Positions 6,675-15,166 of a DNA stretch of 27,782 bases are shown in pieces (position 1 is the first letter of the stretch; each line of letters opens with the position of its first letter). The notes under the pieces are model-generated. The model was given only the letters and a program-made list of their open reading frames with translations. It was not told the DNA's origin and did not search any database. The DNA is taken from the NCBI GenBank assembly GCA_013286985.1, contig JABDEQ010000011.1, positions 1 through 27,782 on the forward strand, in the 5' to 3' direction. A program made the position numbers and the translations under genes. The DNA comes from Bacteroidota bacterium (GTDB lineage Bacteria > Bacteroidota > Bacteroidia > Sphingobacteriales > Sphingobacteriaceae).

Positions 6675-7181
6675 ATGGAATTAACAGAAGCGCGGCAAAA
6701 ATTTATTGAAGCCTGGGGTAAACTGGGTTCGGAATGGGGTATAAACCGTACCATGGCACAGGTGCATGCGCTGTTGTTAATTACCCCCGAGGCACTAACT
6801 ACCGAAGAGGTAATGGAGCAGCTGAGTATTTCGCGCGGTAATGCCAATATGACCCTGCGCGACCTGATTAACTGGGGATTGGTGGAAAAGCAATTGAAAC
6901 AAGGCGAGCGCAAGGAATATTTTTATGCCGATAAAGATACCTGGCACATTGCCCGCCAGGTGGCCAAAGAGCGCCGCAAACGTGAACTGGATCCTATTAT
7001 TAAAATATTGGACGAGCTATCGGCAGTAAAAGGCAGTGAGAAAGACCCGGAATATAAAACCTTCCATAAATCGGTAACGGATATCAATAAACTGGCCAAA
7101 AACGTCGACAAAACCCTCGAAACTATGCTCAAGGCAGACGAAAGCTGGTTTTGGAAATCTATTTTAAAGGTTTTTAAATAA
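6675..7181 (+). CDS. GbsR/MarR-family transcriptional regulator
   Basis: A 168-residue winged-helix protein. Residues about 20-90 read WGINRTMAQVHALLLITPEA, LTTEEVMEQLSISRGNANM and LRDLINWGLVEKQLKQGERK, the organisation of the GbsR branch of MarR regulators, in which a helix-turn-helix with SRGN..M is followed by a beta wing containing GERKEYF. The rest is helical and probably dimerises. GbsR relatives control glycine-betaine uptake or synthesis in Bacillus, but in Bacteroidota the targets are mostly unknown, and no osmolyte gene is next to it. The palindrome over the promoter suggests self-repression. The start at 6675 leaves almost no leader. Confidence 0.88.
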   Translation: MELTEARQKFIEAWGKLGSEWGINRTMAQVHALLLITPEALTTEEVMEQLSISRGNANMTLRDLINWGLVEKQLKQGERKEYFYADKDTWHIARQVAKERRKRELDPIIKILDELSAVKGSEKDPEYKTFHKSVTDINKLAKNVDKTLETMLKADESWFWKSILKVFK

Positions 7182-7277
7182 AACAACCGGCTTTGGGCAA
7201 TTTGTGATTTACAGATGATATGCAATTACTTATATTTGTAATAACATATCAGGCTGATTAACTGGCCGGTGACTTAT

Positions 7278-7348
7278 TTTCCTGTGGTGTAATGGTAACA
7301 CATCAGATTCTGGCTCTGAGGATTGAGGTTCGAGCCCTTGCAGGAAAA
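7278..7348 (+). tRNA. tRNA-Gln (anticodon CUG)
   Basis: Acceptor TTTCCTG (7278-7284) pairs with CAGGAAA (7341-7347), discriminator A at 7348, no encoded CCA. D-arm GTGT-AATGGTA-ACAC; anticodon arm TCAGA-TTCTGGC-TCTGA with CTG as anticodon; T-loop GGTTCGAGCC. CUG reads CAG, so this is the minor glutamine tRNA. A TATATTTG box at 7231-7238 is a likely -7 element, without a clear -33 TTG at the right distance. Confidence 0.93.
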
Positions 7349-7375
7349 CAAAAACTATCCGCAATTCCCTTCCAA

Positions 7376-7987
7376 TCATAACTTTTGGAGGCACCAGGTT
7401 GTCATACAGCGTAAATTTTGCACATTGGTAGTCTTGATGGGTTCGTGCAGATAGCCCTTTAATACCGAAGTATATTTCAATAATGTTTCTTCATTTACCA
7501 GGTAGCGTTCTGATCCATCGGGCAATAAATAACGATTATTACCTAATGGCCGTACCAGTTTTTCGATACCGGTATCAGATGCCAGTCGCGCAAAAAAATA
7601 GCCCCCCGGTTTTAATACCCGCCACATGGACTGGAGCATGTTATCAAAATGTGCTTCATCATTCGCAAAGTGCAGTACTGCGCTGCTTATTACCAGGTCA
7701 AAATACTCATTTTCAAAAGGCAGATTTTCGGCGGTTGTTGCTGTGAAGTTACTGGGTGAGTTTTGGGGTGCCAGTACGCCTGCCAGCTCTTTTACCGCTG
7801 CTACCGCACCGGGATTAGGATCAACGCCATAAACTTCAAAACCATTTCTCAAAAAATAAACCACGTTGCGGCCACCGCCGCAACCGGCATCCAATATGCG
7901 TGTGCAATTATCATAAGTGCCTTTTAATAATTGATCAAAAAGATAAATATCAATGTTGCCGTAAAGCTGTTTCAAATGGTTTTGCAT
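7376..7987 (-). CDS. Class I SAM-dependent methyltransferase
   Basis: From the ATG at 7987 the protein has 203 residues (MQNHLKQLYGNIDIYLFDQL). Motif I is ILDAGCGGGRNVVYF, motif II ends in VYGVDPN, motif III contains AENLPFENEYFDLVISSAVLHF, then FDNMLQSMWRVLKPGGYFFA, a standard Methyltransf_11/25 small-molecule or lipid methyltransferase layout. The substrate is unknown. A longer form from the ATG at 8041 has a good Shine-Dalgarno-like AGGAG upstream but would add a hydrophobic stretch (FFYSAAYQALLLYYLSP) that does not look like part of this family; the downstream start is preferred with moderate certainty. The gene is divergent from the SDR gene at 8117. Confidence 0.85.
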   Translation of the reverse strand: MQNHLKQLYGNIDIYLFDQLLKGTYDNCTRILDAGCGGGRNVVYFLRNGFEVYGVDPNPGAVAAVKELAGVLAPQNSPSNFTATTAENLPFENEYFDLVISSAVLHFANDEAHFDNMLQSMWRVLKPGGYFFARLASDTGIEKLVRPLGNNRYLLPDGSERYLVNEETLLKYTSVLKGYLHEPIKTTNVQNLRCMTTWCLQKL

Positions 7988-8116
7988 AGGGCTAAGGTAA
8001 TAAAGCAATAATGCCTGATAGGCAGCAGAATAAAAAAACATTTTTTTCGCTCCTATATTTGTTGCATTTTTATGGCATAATCTTAAATAAATCAATTTTT
8101 AAGCTTCACAAACAAA

Positions 8117-8926
8117 ATGGGCAAAGTAATTTTAGTAACCGGTGCATCATCGGGCATTGGTTTAGCATGTGCAAACGCACTACAGGCTAAAGGTCATACA
8201 GTTTATGGTTCAAGCCGCGATATCAGTCGCTTAAAATCAGTATCATTTAAACCTATTCAGCTGGATGTAACTGACGATGCTTCGGTAAAAGCTGCTGTTG
8301 ACCAGATTATTAAAGCCGAAGGTAAGATTGACGTGTTGGTTAACAACGCCGGTAACGGTGTAACCGGACCTGCTTATGCCATGCCGGTGGAAAGCGCCAA
8401 ACAACAATTTGAGGTTAACTTTTTTGGTGTGATAAGAGTAAGCAGCGCAGTATTGCCAAAAATGATTGAAGCTAAAAAAGGCTTGGTGATTAACATTAGT
8501 TCATTGGCCGGTTTATTTGGTTTGCCTTATCAGGCTCTGTACAGTGCCTCTAAATATGCTATTGAAGGATATTCGCAGAGCTTGCGCATGGAACTGCGTA
8601 ATACCGGTGTAAAAGTAACCTTGATTAATCCGGGTGATTTTAAATCAGACTTTACCCAAAACCGCGCTAAAGTAGCTTTCCCGATAAAAAATGAGCAACT
8701 GGAAAAAGAATATAACACTGCCGTTGCCAGCATGGAAAAAGACGAAAGCGTTGGCGCAAACCCTGATGTTATCGGCAAAAAACTTTGCGAAATAGTTGAT
8801 AACTCAAGCCCGGCACACCGTTACCTGGTTGGTGCATTTGGCCAAACTATTGCCGTTACCCTTAAACGCGTATTGCCTGGCGGCCTGTTCGAAAAATTAA
8901 TGAACGACCATTACGGAATAAAATAA
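8117..8926 (+). CDS. Short-chain dehydrogenase/reductase (classical SDR)
   Basis: A 269-residue NAD(P)-dependent oxidoreductase. The cofactor motif TGASSGIG occupies residues 8-15, DVT follows at 50-52, NNAG at 76-79, and the catalytic set is Ser128, Tyr142 and Lys146 (INISSL; YSASK). A serine and arginine after the second strand (GSSRDISRL) suggest preference for NADPH. The C-terminus (HRYLVGAFGQTIAVTLKRVL) contacts a hydrophobic substrate, as in retinol or steroid dehydrogenase-like SDRs. The true substrate is unknown. A TATATTTG at 8054-8061 is a possible -7 element, and a strong terminator closes the gene at 8944. Confidence 0.88.
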   Translation: MGKVILVTGASSGIGLACANALQAKGHTVYGSSRDISRLKSVSFKPIQLDVTDDASVKAAVDQIIKAEGKIDVLVNNAGNGVTGPAYAMPVESAKQQFEVNFFGVIRVSSAVLPKMIEAKKGLVINISSLAGLFGLPYQALYSASKYAIEGYSQSLRMELRNTGVKVTLINPGDFKSDFTQNRAKVAFPIKNEQLEKEYNTAVASMEKDESVGANPDVIGKKLCEIVDNSSPAHRYLVGAFGQTIAVTLKRVLPGGLFEKLMNDHYGIK

Positions 8927-8943
8927 TTAAAGCATAGATATTA

Positions 8944-8977
8944 AAAAAGGTGCTGCACGTAAATGCAGCACCTTTTT
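8944..8977. terminator. Bidirectional intrinsic terminator
   Basis: AAAAAGGTGCTGCA (8944-8957) pairs perfectly with TGCAGCACCTTTTT (8964-8977) around the loop CGTAAA. It separates the convergent SDR and TonB-like genes and serves both strands. Confidence 0.9.
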
Positions 8978-9006
8978 GTTTTACCGGTTTTTGGCTTAGT
9001 TAATAG

Positions 9007-10023
9007 TTAGGGCGTCAAATTGTCAAAGATCACGTCTACCGTGCGATGCGAACGATAAGGAATTCCATATCTGCTTGCTGGAATCCATAAGGGAGACAAA
9101 CGTATCACTCTTAATGCTTCTTCGTCCAAAGTGCGGACTAAAGTCCGTTCAATTTTTACTTCTGATATAGTACCATTTGTTTCTACATAAAAACCGACAG
9201 CCACAATACCTCTTACTTTACGCTTTTCAGCATCGGGATAGCGCAGGTTTCTCTTAACAAAAGTGTAAAATTCGCCGGGGCCATCGCTAAAAACTGCAGA
9301 GGTTGCAAGTTTGGTAAATGGGTATTGCTTTCCCGAAAACAGATAACCGATACCTGATTTAAGCTCCCCTTTGTGAAAAGTACAGGTAAATCTTCCCGAA
9401 TCAGCAATAAGACCCTTCCAATTGCCATCCAGTTTGTTGTTTTTAACATCTCCTTCTGCTATTATTGTTTTAAAACCCTGATCAAAAAACAACAGGTGCC
9501 CGGTCCCTTTTGTCGCTAAAATATTCCCGGTAGAGTCACGCTCCTCAACTATCTGAATATTAAACGTATCAACGCCTTGCACACTTACGCTATAAAGTAT
9601 ATCATAGTAATTTTTGTAAACACCATTAACATCAATCTTTACAGTGTTATACAGTTTGCCATTAGGATAATAAACGGTAACGAAGCCATCGGGATAACCA
9701 TTTTTAAATTGACTATAGCTTTCCCTTTTGCCATTTGGGAAAAAATTGATGCAGGTTCCGTCCAGCACCAGGTAATTCGTACCCGTTAGTGATGTGGCAA
9801 CCCTTTTTAGTTTTCCATTATTATAGTAGTCAAACACCCGGTATAGGTCTTTGTCGACATTGGTATCCGGAGGAAGGATAACACGATAAAAGTCAGCGCT
9901 GTCTTTTGTTTTAACGGTCTTACCAGTGTTTGTCAGATAAACCCGCGTGGTATCAATTTTTCCGGCTTTTGCCCATTGGAAAAACAATACTGTTATAAGA
10001 GATAAAAAAATAATCTTTCGCAT
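9007..10023 (-). CDS. Secreted YwqK/MORN-like and TonB C-terminal domain protein
   Basis: A 338-residue exported protein. The first ~20 residues (MRKIIFLSLITVLFFQWAKA) form a signal peptide or an uncleaved anchor. Residues ~60-250 hold MORN/YwqK-like repeats: YYNNGKLKR, FFPNGKRESYSQFKNGYPDG, YYPNGKLYN, DGNWKG. The C-terminus is a TonB C-terminal domain: FVKRNLRYPDAEKRKVRGIV, VGFYVETNGTISEVKI, LDEEALRVIRLSPLWIPASR. Such lone TonB_C proteins are frequent in Bacteroidota; they lack the proline-rich periplasm spanner and their true role is unproven, so energy transduction should not be assumed. A full promoter lies at 10061-10091. Confidence 0.82.
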   Translation of the reverse strand: MRKIIFLSLITVLFFQWAKAGKIDTTRVYLTNTGKTVKTKDSADFYRVILPPDTNVDKDLYRVFDYYNNGKLKRVATSLTGTNYLVLDGTCINFFPNGKRESYSQFKNGYPDGFVTVYYPNGKLYNTVKIDVNGVYKNYYDILYSVSVQGVDTFNIQIVEERDSTGNILATKGTGHLLFFDQGFKTIIAEGDVKNNKLDGNWKGLIADSGRFTCTFHKGELKSGIGYLFSGKQYPFTKLATSAVFSDGPGEFYTFVKRNLRYPDAEKRKVRGIVAVGFYVETNGTISEVKIERTLVRTLDEEALRVIRLSPLWIPASRYGIPYRSHRTVDVIFDNLTP

Positions 10024-10060
10024 AAATTAAATGGTGATAGGGTCACCGTATTTTAGCCGA

Positions 10061-10091
10061 CAAAAGTAAAAAAACATTTAACTTATGACAA
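10061..10091 (-). promoter_or_regulatory. Promoter of the TonB-like gene
   Basis: Minus strand: TTG (10091-10089), 20-base spacer, TACTTTTG (10068-10061). The leader of about 30 bases contains GGTGA-TAGGG-TCACC at 10033-10047, a small hairpin of unknown use. Confidence 0.65.
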
Positions 10092-10306
10092 TAACACGCT
10101 GATTTTTATAAAAATAGCTACTCCCCGTGCTTTTTGCGTTATTAATTTTTTGTTTTTTCACCAAATAAAAAGGGTGTTTTTACCCGGTTTATTTAATAAA
10201 GGTTATCCATAAATTTATACTATTATCTGAAACGAAACAATTGTTTTAATCAGTATCTTTTGTTTGCGATAACCAATAAATTATTAACCACCTAAACCTA
10301 TCAGTT

Positions 10307-11422
10307 ATGCCATGGAAAAAAAATGCCAATGTGGCCATGTACGCAGGAGCCAATTGGAGCAACCTTATTAAACAGGTTTCAAACACTACACCCGAGCAGG
10401 CCCGCAGAATTGCCTTGCTTAATCCTAATATTACCTTTTTCTTTTATTGCCGCCAGCCGATGTACCTCGATCCGATAAACGGGAACCCGGCGCGTCAGTT
10501 CAATACCGGAGATGCCGTTTTTTTTAGCGGCGAACCCTGGTATGGCAGTGCACCACAGTGCGACACTTATCAGAAAGATGAAATGTCGGTTGTTTACATT
10601 AGCCCGGCTAACGCACAGCAGTTTCAAAATATAGGCTGTTATCAAACGGCCAATGGTTTGCCGGCAATTGATGTGGTTTCGTTATTTGGGGGTAATTATG
10701 CGAGTGACGTGTTGCCGTACTTGAGGGCAAACAATAATAATCCGCCAACACAACAACCATTAAATGATAACATATTACAGGTATTAACCAATGGATCGGT
10801 AAAGTATCTGCAGGATAAAGGCATTACCGTGTTGCTTACCATTTTAAATGGATGGCAGCCCGTAGGATGGTCGGAATTTACCAGTCAACAGGATGCGACG
10901 GATTTTGCCGCCTATCTGAAAAAAGACATTGTGGATCTGTATGGATTAGACGGTATAGATATTGATGATGAATACAGCACAGGAGTGGCTAATGATACCT
11001 CGCTGCCGATGGTTACTACCATAATGCGGCAAATGATGCCCGATAAAATTATTTCCAAAGCTTTATGGTCCGACTATGGTCCGTTCAGCGGTTCGTGGAA
11101 TGGGCATACGCTGGCTCAAAATTTAAATTATGGCTGGGAAATGAGCTATTATGGTGGCGGCCCGGATAGTCGGCTTTCTCCGTACGTTGGCTATGGTATG
11201 AATAAAAATCAACTTGTGCTTGGCTTTTCTGCCGAAAGCAGGTTCCAGTCTGAATGGCCGACTGTTGGTCCGGTTAGCGAAGAGGTGGTAAAAGAAGGTT
11301 ATGAAGGAGGGATGATGTTTGCCTATGAAAATCAGCCGGCCAGCCTTGGTTTAATGGAAAGCATGGTAAATGCGCTATGCGGCCCCGGTAACTGGAACGT
11401 TGATCCTAATTGTAACTTGTAG
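10307..11422 (+). CDS. EndoH/EndoF1-like GH18 endo-beta-N-acetylglucosaminidase, no signal peptide
   Basis: A 371-residue TIM-barrel glycoside hydrolase. ITVLLTILNGWQPVGWSEF, SQQDATDFAAYLKKDI and YGLDGIDIDDEY, then MPDKIIS, track the region of endoglycosidase H around its catalytic site closely. The GH18 motif DxxDxDxE is intact: Asp215, Asp218, Asp220, Glu222, where Glu222 would be the acid and Asp220 would help the substrate-assisted mechanism; the DDE form is typical of EndoH/EndoF1, not of chitinases. Such enzymes cut the chitobiose core of N-glycans. The N-terminal ~150 residues hold unusual insertions (SGEPWYGSAPQCDTYQK). No signal peptide follows the only plausible ATG (MPWKKNANVAMYAG), so location is unclear. 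Substrate is inferred. Confidence 0.75.
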   Translation: MPWKKNANVAMYAGANWSNLIKQVSNTTPEQARRIALLNPNITFFFYCRQPMYLDPINGNPARQFNTGDAVFFSGEPWYGSAPQCDTYQKDEMSVVYISPANAQQFQNIGCYQTANGLPAIDVVSLFGGNYASDVLPYLRANNNNPPTQQPLNDNILQVLTNGSVKYLQDKGITVLLTILNGWQPVGWSEFTSQQDATDFAAYLKKDIVDLYGLDGIDIDDEYSTGVANDTSLPMVTTIMRQMMPDKIISKALWSDYGPFSGSWNGHTLAQNLNYGWEMSYYGGGPDSRLSPYVGYGMNKNQLVLGFSAESRFQSEWPTVGPVSEEVVKEGYEGGMMFAYENQPASLGLMESMVNALCGPGNWNVDPNCNL

Positions 11423-11441
11423 TAAAATTGGATGTTTCTCT

Positions 11442-11486
11442 CTCTGCCAGCCTGCACTTATATCAGCATTATGCAGGCTGGCAGAG
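11442..11486 (+). terminator. Hairpin after the GH18 gene
   Basis: CTCTGCCAGCCTGCA (11442-11456) is matched exactly by its reverse complement at 11472-11486, with a 15-base loop. It starts 19 bases after the stop codon. No T tract follows, so it may stabilise the 3' end rather than terminate. Confidence 0.6.
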
Positions 11487-11555
11487 TAATATGTTCTTCG
11501 TCTGTGAAATATTATATGGCAATCCGTCCATGACAAGTTTGGATAATTAAATTGA

Positions 11556-11730
11556 AGGAAAGACCCCAGAGGGGTCAAATCCCGGTAGAAAGAAAAATCA
11601 ATAACCCCCTATCGTGCCATCGGTACGAAACCTATATGCAGGCATGTAGCGTACCTACAGCACGCCAAAACATTTTGCAACAATATTTTCTACCGATATA
11701 TTGCACCTACGGCGCATTTTTGTCATTTTA
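11556..11730 (+). repeat. Dispersed ~170-bp repeat, copy B (uninterrupted)
   Basis: Same family as copies at 3791 and 24010. It opens with the hairpin GACCCC-aga-GGGGTC (11562-11576), contains CATCGGTACGAAACCTATAT and ends with CCTACGGCGCATTTTTGTCA. With the hairpin at 11442 it fills the 433-base gap between the GH18 and glnS genes; a 78-codon ORF across it is a translation of the repeat, not a gene. Confidence 0.85.
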
Positions 11731-11831
11731 TCTTCAGAATCCTTTGGATTTTAACACTCAACGAGTACAGCCGTCAAACCTTTCCTAACCGGATGCTTCA
11801 CAATTCGTTAGTCTAACCAACATGAAATTGT

Positions 11832-11839
11832 TATTTTTG
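11832..11839 (+). promoter_or_regulatory. Probable -7 element of glnS
   Basis: TATTTTTG fits TAnnTTTG and ends 16 bases before the glnS ATG. The -33 region has TTA at 11808-11810 instead of TTG (21-base spacer). Confidence 0.4.
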
Positions 11840-11855
11840 CGTTCCAAATAATAAT

Positions 11856-13514
11856 ATGAGCGAAGAAAGAGCATTAAATTTTATAGAAGAAATAGTTGAA
11901 GAAGATATAGCTGCCGGCAAAAACGGAGGCCGGGTACTTACCCGTTTTCCACCTGAGCCGAACGGCTACCTGCATATCGGCCACGCCAAATCCATCTGTT
12001 TAAATTTCGGACTGGCTTTGCGTTATGGCGGTCAAACCAATCTTCGTTTTGATGATACTAACCCGGTTAAGGAAGATGTTGAATACGTAGATAGCATTAA
12101 GGAAGATGTTAAATGGCTGGGCTTTAACTGGGCCAATGAACTGTACGCCTCTGATTATTTTGATAAACTGTATGACTTTGCAGTAGTGATGATAAAACAA
12201 GGCCTGGCTTATGTAGACGATAGCAGCGCCGAAGAAATTTCTGTACAAAAAGGTACGCCAACTGAGCCGGGTACGCCAAATGAGTATCGCAGCCGTTCGA
12301 TTGAAGAAAACCTGCAATTGTTTGCCGAGATGAAGGCCGGCAAATATCCTGATGGGGCAAAAGTATTGCGCGCTAAGGTTGATTTGGCTTCACCCAATAT
12401 GCACCTGCGCGATCCTTTGATGTATCGTATTAAGCATACACATCACCACCGCACTGGCAGCGACTGGTGTATTTACCCGATGTATGATTTTGCGCATGGC
12501 CAGTCGGACGCGATTGAGGAAATTACCCATTCCATTTGTACGCTGGAATTTATTCCGCACCGCGATTTGTATAACTGGTTTATAGAAAAACTGGAGATCT
12601 ATCCGTCAAAACAATACGAGTTTGCCCGTTTAAACCTTAACTATACCGTTATGAGCAAACGCAAACTGCTGCAACTGGTAGAAGATAAACTGGTTGACGG
12701 CTGGGACGATCCCCGCATGCCAACTATAAGCGGTTTACGCCGCAGGGGATATACGCCTGCTTCTATTCGTGATTTTTGCGAACGCATTGGTGTGGCGAAG
12801 CGCGAAAACATGATTGACGTAAGTCTGCTGGAGTTCTGCATTCGCGAGGATCTGAATAAAACGGCATGGCGCCGCATGGCAGTGCTCGATCCGATAAAAA
12901 TGATCATCACCAATTATCCCGAAGGACAGACGGAAACCATGTTCAGCGAGAATAACCCCGAAGTTGAGGGTGGCGAAGGTGGCAGGGATATTCCGTTTAG
13001 CCGCGAGCTATGGATTGAGCGCGAAGACTTTATGGAAGAGCCGCCAAAGAAGTTTTTCCGCCTCGGTGTTGGCCTGATGGCGAGACTAAAAAGCGCCTAT
13101 ATTGTTAAGTGCGATAGTTTTGTAAAAGATGCCGATGGCAATGTAACCGAAATACACTGTACCTATATTCCCGAGTCAAAATCAGGGCATGATACCAGCG
13201 GCATTAATGTAAAGGGAACTATCCATTGGGTAAGCGTGCCCCATGCGCAAACTGCCGAAGTTAGAATGTACGACCGCCTGTTTTGCGTGGAAGATCCATC
13301 CAACGAAGAGGGCGACTTTAAAAACTATTTAAATCCGACCAGCCTGCACGTTTTACCAAACGCCTATATTGAGGCCGATTTGGCAAACGCTATACCGGGC
13401 AAAGGTTACCAATTTATCCGCAAAGGGTATTTCACGCTGGATAAAAACTCAACCGCCGATAAATTGGTGTTTAACCGCACGGTGACATTGAAAGATGGCT
13501 GGGTAAAAAAATAA
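11856..13514 (+). CDS. glnS: Glutaminyl-tRNA synthetase
   Basis: A 552-residue class I aminoacyl-tRNA synthetase that charges tRNA-Gln in the cytoplasm. [20 protein letters not shown] contains the HIGH motif, LRFDDTNP and [12 protein letters not shown] are characteristic of GlnRS, and TVMSKRKL is the KMSKS-type loop. The C-terminal anticodon-binding beta-barrels follow ([31 protein letters not shown]). The length equals that of E. coli GlnRS, so the gene is complete and makes the direct charging route likely. It stands alone, with a terminator 25 bases downstream. A minor tRNA-Gln lies in the same window but 4.5 kb away. Confidence 0.97.
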   Translation: MSEERALNFIEEIVEEDIAAGKNGGRVLTRFPPEPNGYLHIGHAKSICLNFGLALRYGGQTNLRFDDTNPVKEDVEYVDSIKEDVKWLGFNWANELYASDYFDKLYDFAVVMIKQGLAYVDDSSAEEISVQKGTPTEPGTPNEYRSRSIEENLQLFAEMKAGKYPDGAKVLRAKVDLASPNMHLRDPLMYRIKHTHHHRTGSDWCIYPMYDFAHGQSDAIEEITHSICTLEFIPHRDLYNWFIEKLEIYPSKQYEFARLNLNYTVMSKRKLLQLVEDKLVDGWDDPRMPTISGLRRRGYTPASIRDFCERIGVAKRENMIDVSLLEFCIREDLNKTAWRRMAVLDPIKMIITNYPEGQTETMFSENNPEVEGGEGGRDIPFSRELWIEREDFMEEPPKKFFRLGVGLMARLKSAYIVKCDSFVKDADGNVTEIHCTYIPESKSGHDTSGINVKGTIHWVSVPHAQTAEVRMYDRLFCVEDPSNEEGDFKNYLNPTSLHVLPNAYIEADLANAIPGKGYQFIRKGYFTLDKNSTADKLVFNRTVTLKDGWVKK

Positions 13515-13538
13515 ATCTCATTTACAAAATAATAAGAG

Positions 13539-13570
13539 AGGCTGTTTCATGATCTGAGGCAGCCTTTTCT
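13539..13570 (+). terminator. Intrinsic terminator of glnS
   Basis: AGGCTGTTTCA (13539-13549) pairs with TGAGGCAGCCT (13555-13565) with two G-U pairs, loop TGATC, then TTTTCT. Confidence 0.75.
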
Positions 13571-13606
13571 ATTTTGTAAAAAAATCTTCACTGTGCGATA
13601 AAAATT

Positions 13607-13614
13607 TATTTTTG
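13607..13614 (+). promoter_or_regulatory. Probable -7 element of the secreted-protein gene
   Basis: TATTTTTG fits TAnnTTTG, 21 bases before the ATG at 13636. No TTG is found at the usual distance. Confidence 0.4.
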
Positions 13615-13635
13615 CATAAACTTTTAACCCTCACA

Positions 13636-15108
13636 ATGAAAAAGAAACTATTGAACCTATGCCTGTTTATGCTGCCTTTTGTTGCCTTTGGCCAAAAGGA
13701 CTCGCTATTTGTAAAAGACATTGACGGTACCGGATTTGGCATATTAACTACAATTTCGGTTAATGACGATGTTAAAGTAATGCAGATTATGAAAAGCGAG
13801 GATAAATTTGACCTGCTTGCTGTTAATAATAAGATGCAGATTTTATGGAAAACAACTTTAAAAGGCTTTGCCCTTACTTCTGCAAAATTTAAAAACAAAA
13901 TTGTTGCCGTTGCATCAACGGATTATTCAAAACTAAAAGGCCCCAACAATACCTATACCGGTTATTTAATTGACCCTGCAACTGGTAAGGTGCTTATTGA
14001 AAAAGAAGTTTTTAACGATCAGAAAGACTTCAGAGATAGAGCAACATTTATTATCAGTGAGAAAGGCGATTTCTTCAAAATGGCAGTTCAAGAAACCGCT
14101 ATGTCTACCAGCATTTTTGCAGGTACCAAGAACGAAAGGGTTACTAAAGCACTTACATTTTTTGATTTTAATGATCGCTTAGAGTCGACTTTAATTAAGC
14201 CAGATGTGATTAGTGGCACGTTTACAGGCGTTACCGGGAATGAAAATGGCGATATGTTTACAAGTTGGGTTAAACCCAATAATACGTTTCAGGTAGTAAA
14301 ATATCCGGCAGGCAAAACAGATGTTAAAGGAATTGTAGGGAAAGAAATAGATATGGCTTTGTCGGAGACAGTTGACGGCGCCGAATATAAAGTTAGCATG
14401 TTCCCGTCATTAAGCACACCAAATAATGTCTATTTTATTTTACTGCTAAATGTAAAACGTAAGGAAAAACAACTTTCAATTATAAAATATGATTTTACTA
14501 CCGGTCAGTACAAATTTATTCAGGAAGAATTTACCAACGATGCCTTAAAGCAATTGGACAAATCAACCATTTTTGACGCCTCTAATAAAAACGATAAGCC
14601 CGATTTTGGTTACGTAGACAATTTTGAAGTTCGGTTTGCCAAAGAACAAGGCGGAAATATTGCCGTTGCGTTTAGTGGCATTACGTTAGAGAAAGGCTCA
14701 ATGGGTATTTGGGTAGTAGAGGGGGCATTATTGATAAATGTTTACGACAAGGATCTTAATCTAAAATCGCAGGTTGGCTTGCCATCGGGTTATGCTGGCG
14801 CAGGCATGGGTTTCCCACGCGGATTTAGAATGACCGATAAATACCTTTATACCCTTGCAAATGAAGAAATAGGCGGACATTCAACTACGGTATTTGGTAA
14901 ATTGAATATGGTAACCGGCCAGTGGGAAAAAATGGATTGGCTTAAAAAGGATGGTATTGGTAAAACGCATGCCTCTGATGGATCATCAGCGCTGCAATTT
15001 CCTAATTGTATGATATTGCCATATCAGGAGCCATCGGGTATACAAACAGGGCCAATGCTTAAAGTAAGCCTCGATCTTTATAAATACCCTTACGCTGATT
15101 CGGAATAG
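13636..15108 (+). CDS. Secreted protein of unknown function
   Basis: A 490-residue exported protein I do not recognise. The start at 13636 gives a clean signal peptide, MKKKLLNLCLFMLPFVAFGQ, with cleavage after AFG; the longer reading from 13612 adds eight residues in front of it and overlaps the -7 box. The mature part is rich in beta strands with alternating hydrophobic residues and short repeats of the kind kilo-size propeller proteins show (NDDVKVMQIMKSEDKFDLLA, KMQILWKTTLKGF, GYLIDPATGKVLIEKEVF), but no blade motif is clear enough to call. No transmembrane segment, lipobox or enzymatic signature is visible. It is convergent with the amidase gene, with a shared hairpin between them. Confidence 0.75.
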   Translation: MKKKLLNLCLFMLPFVAFGQKDSLFVKDIDGTGFGILTTISVNDDVKVMQIMKSEDKFDLLAVNNKMQILWKTTLKGFALTSAKFKNKIVAVASTDYSKLKGPNNTYTGYLIDPATGKVLIEKEVFNDQKDFRDRATFIISEKGDFFKMAVQETAMSTSIFAGTKNERVTKALTFFDFNDRLESTLIKPDVISGTFTGVTGNENGDMFTSWVKPNNTFQVVKYPAGKTDVKGIVGKEIDMALSETVDGAEYKVSMFPSLSTPNNVYFILLLNVKRKEKQLSIIKYDFTTGQYKFIQEEFTNDALKQLDKSTIFDASNKNDKPDFGYVDNFEVRFAKEQGGNIAVAFSGITLEKGSMGIWVVEGALLINVYDKDLNLKSQVGLPSGYAGAGMGFPRGFRMTDKYLYTLANEEIGGHSTTVFGKLNMVTGQWEKMDWLKKDGIGKTHASDGSSALQFPNCMILPYQEPSGIQTGPMLKVSLDLYKYPYADSE

Positions 15109-15118
15109 CTTTTAGTTT

Positions 15119-15166
15119 ACAGTTCACAGTGGGCAGTTTGCAAGATTACTGCCCACTGCTAACTGT
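15119..15166. terminator. Hairpin between convergent genes
   Basis: CAGTGGGCAGT (15127-15137) pairs with ACTGCCCACTG (15148-15158); beyond a 2x2 internal loop, ACAGTT and AACTGT (15119-15124, 15161-15166) extend it. It lies between the secreted-protein gene and the amidase gene and overlaps the amidase stop codon edge. T-poor, so termination is less sure than the pairing. Confidence 0.55.

Noticed and set aside
7278..8095. tRNA-Gln with neighbouring genes as a phage or island attachment site
   Set aside because: No integrase gene, no repeated tRNA 3' end in the window and ordinary genes on both sides.
9007..10023. YwqK-like antitoxin of a toxin-antitoxin pair
   Set aside because: The MORN-like repeats are fused to a TonB C-terminal domain behind a signal peptide, and no toxin gene is adjacent.
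11552..11788. 78-codon plus-strand ORF in the gap before glnS
   Set aside because: It runs along repeat copy B; the same translation pieces would appear at the other repeat copies, and there is no promoter or conserved domain.
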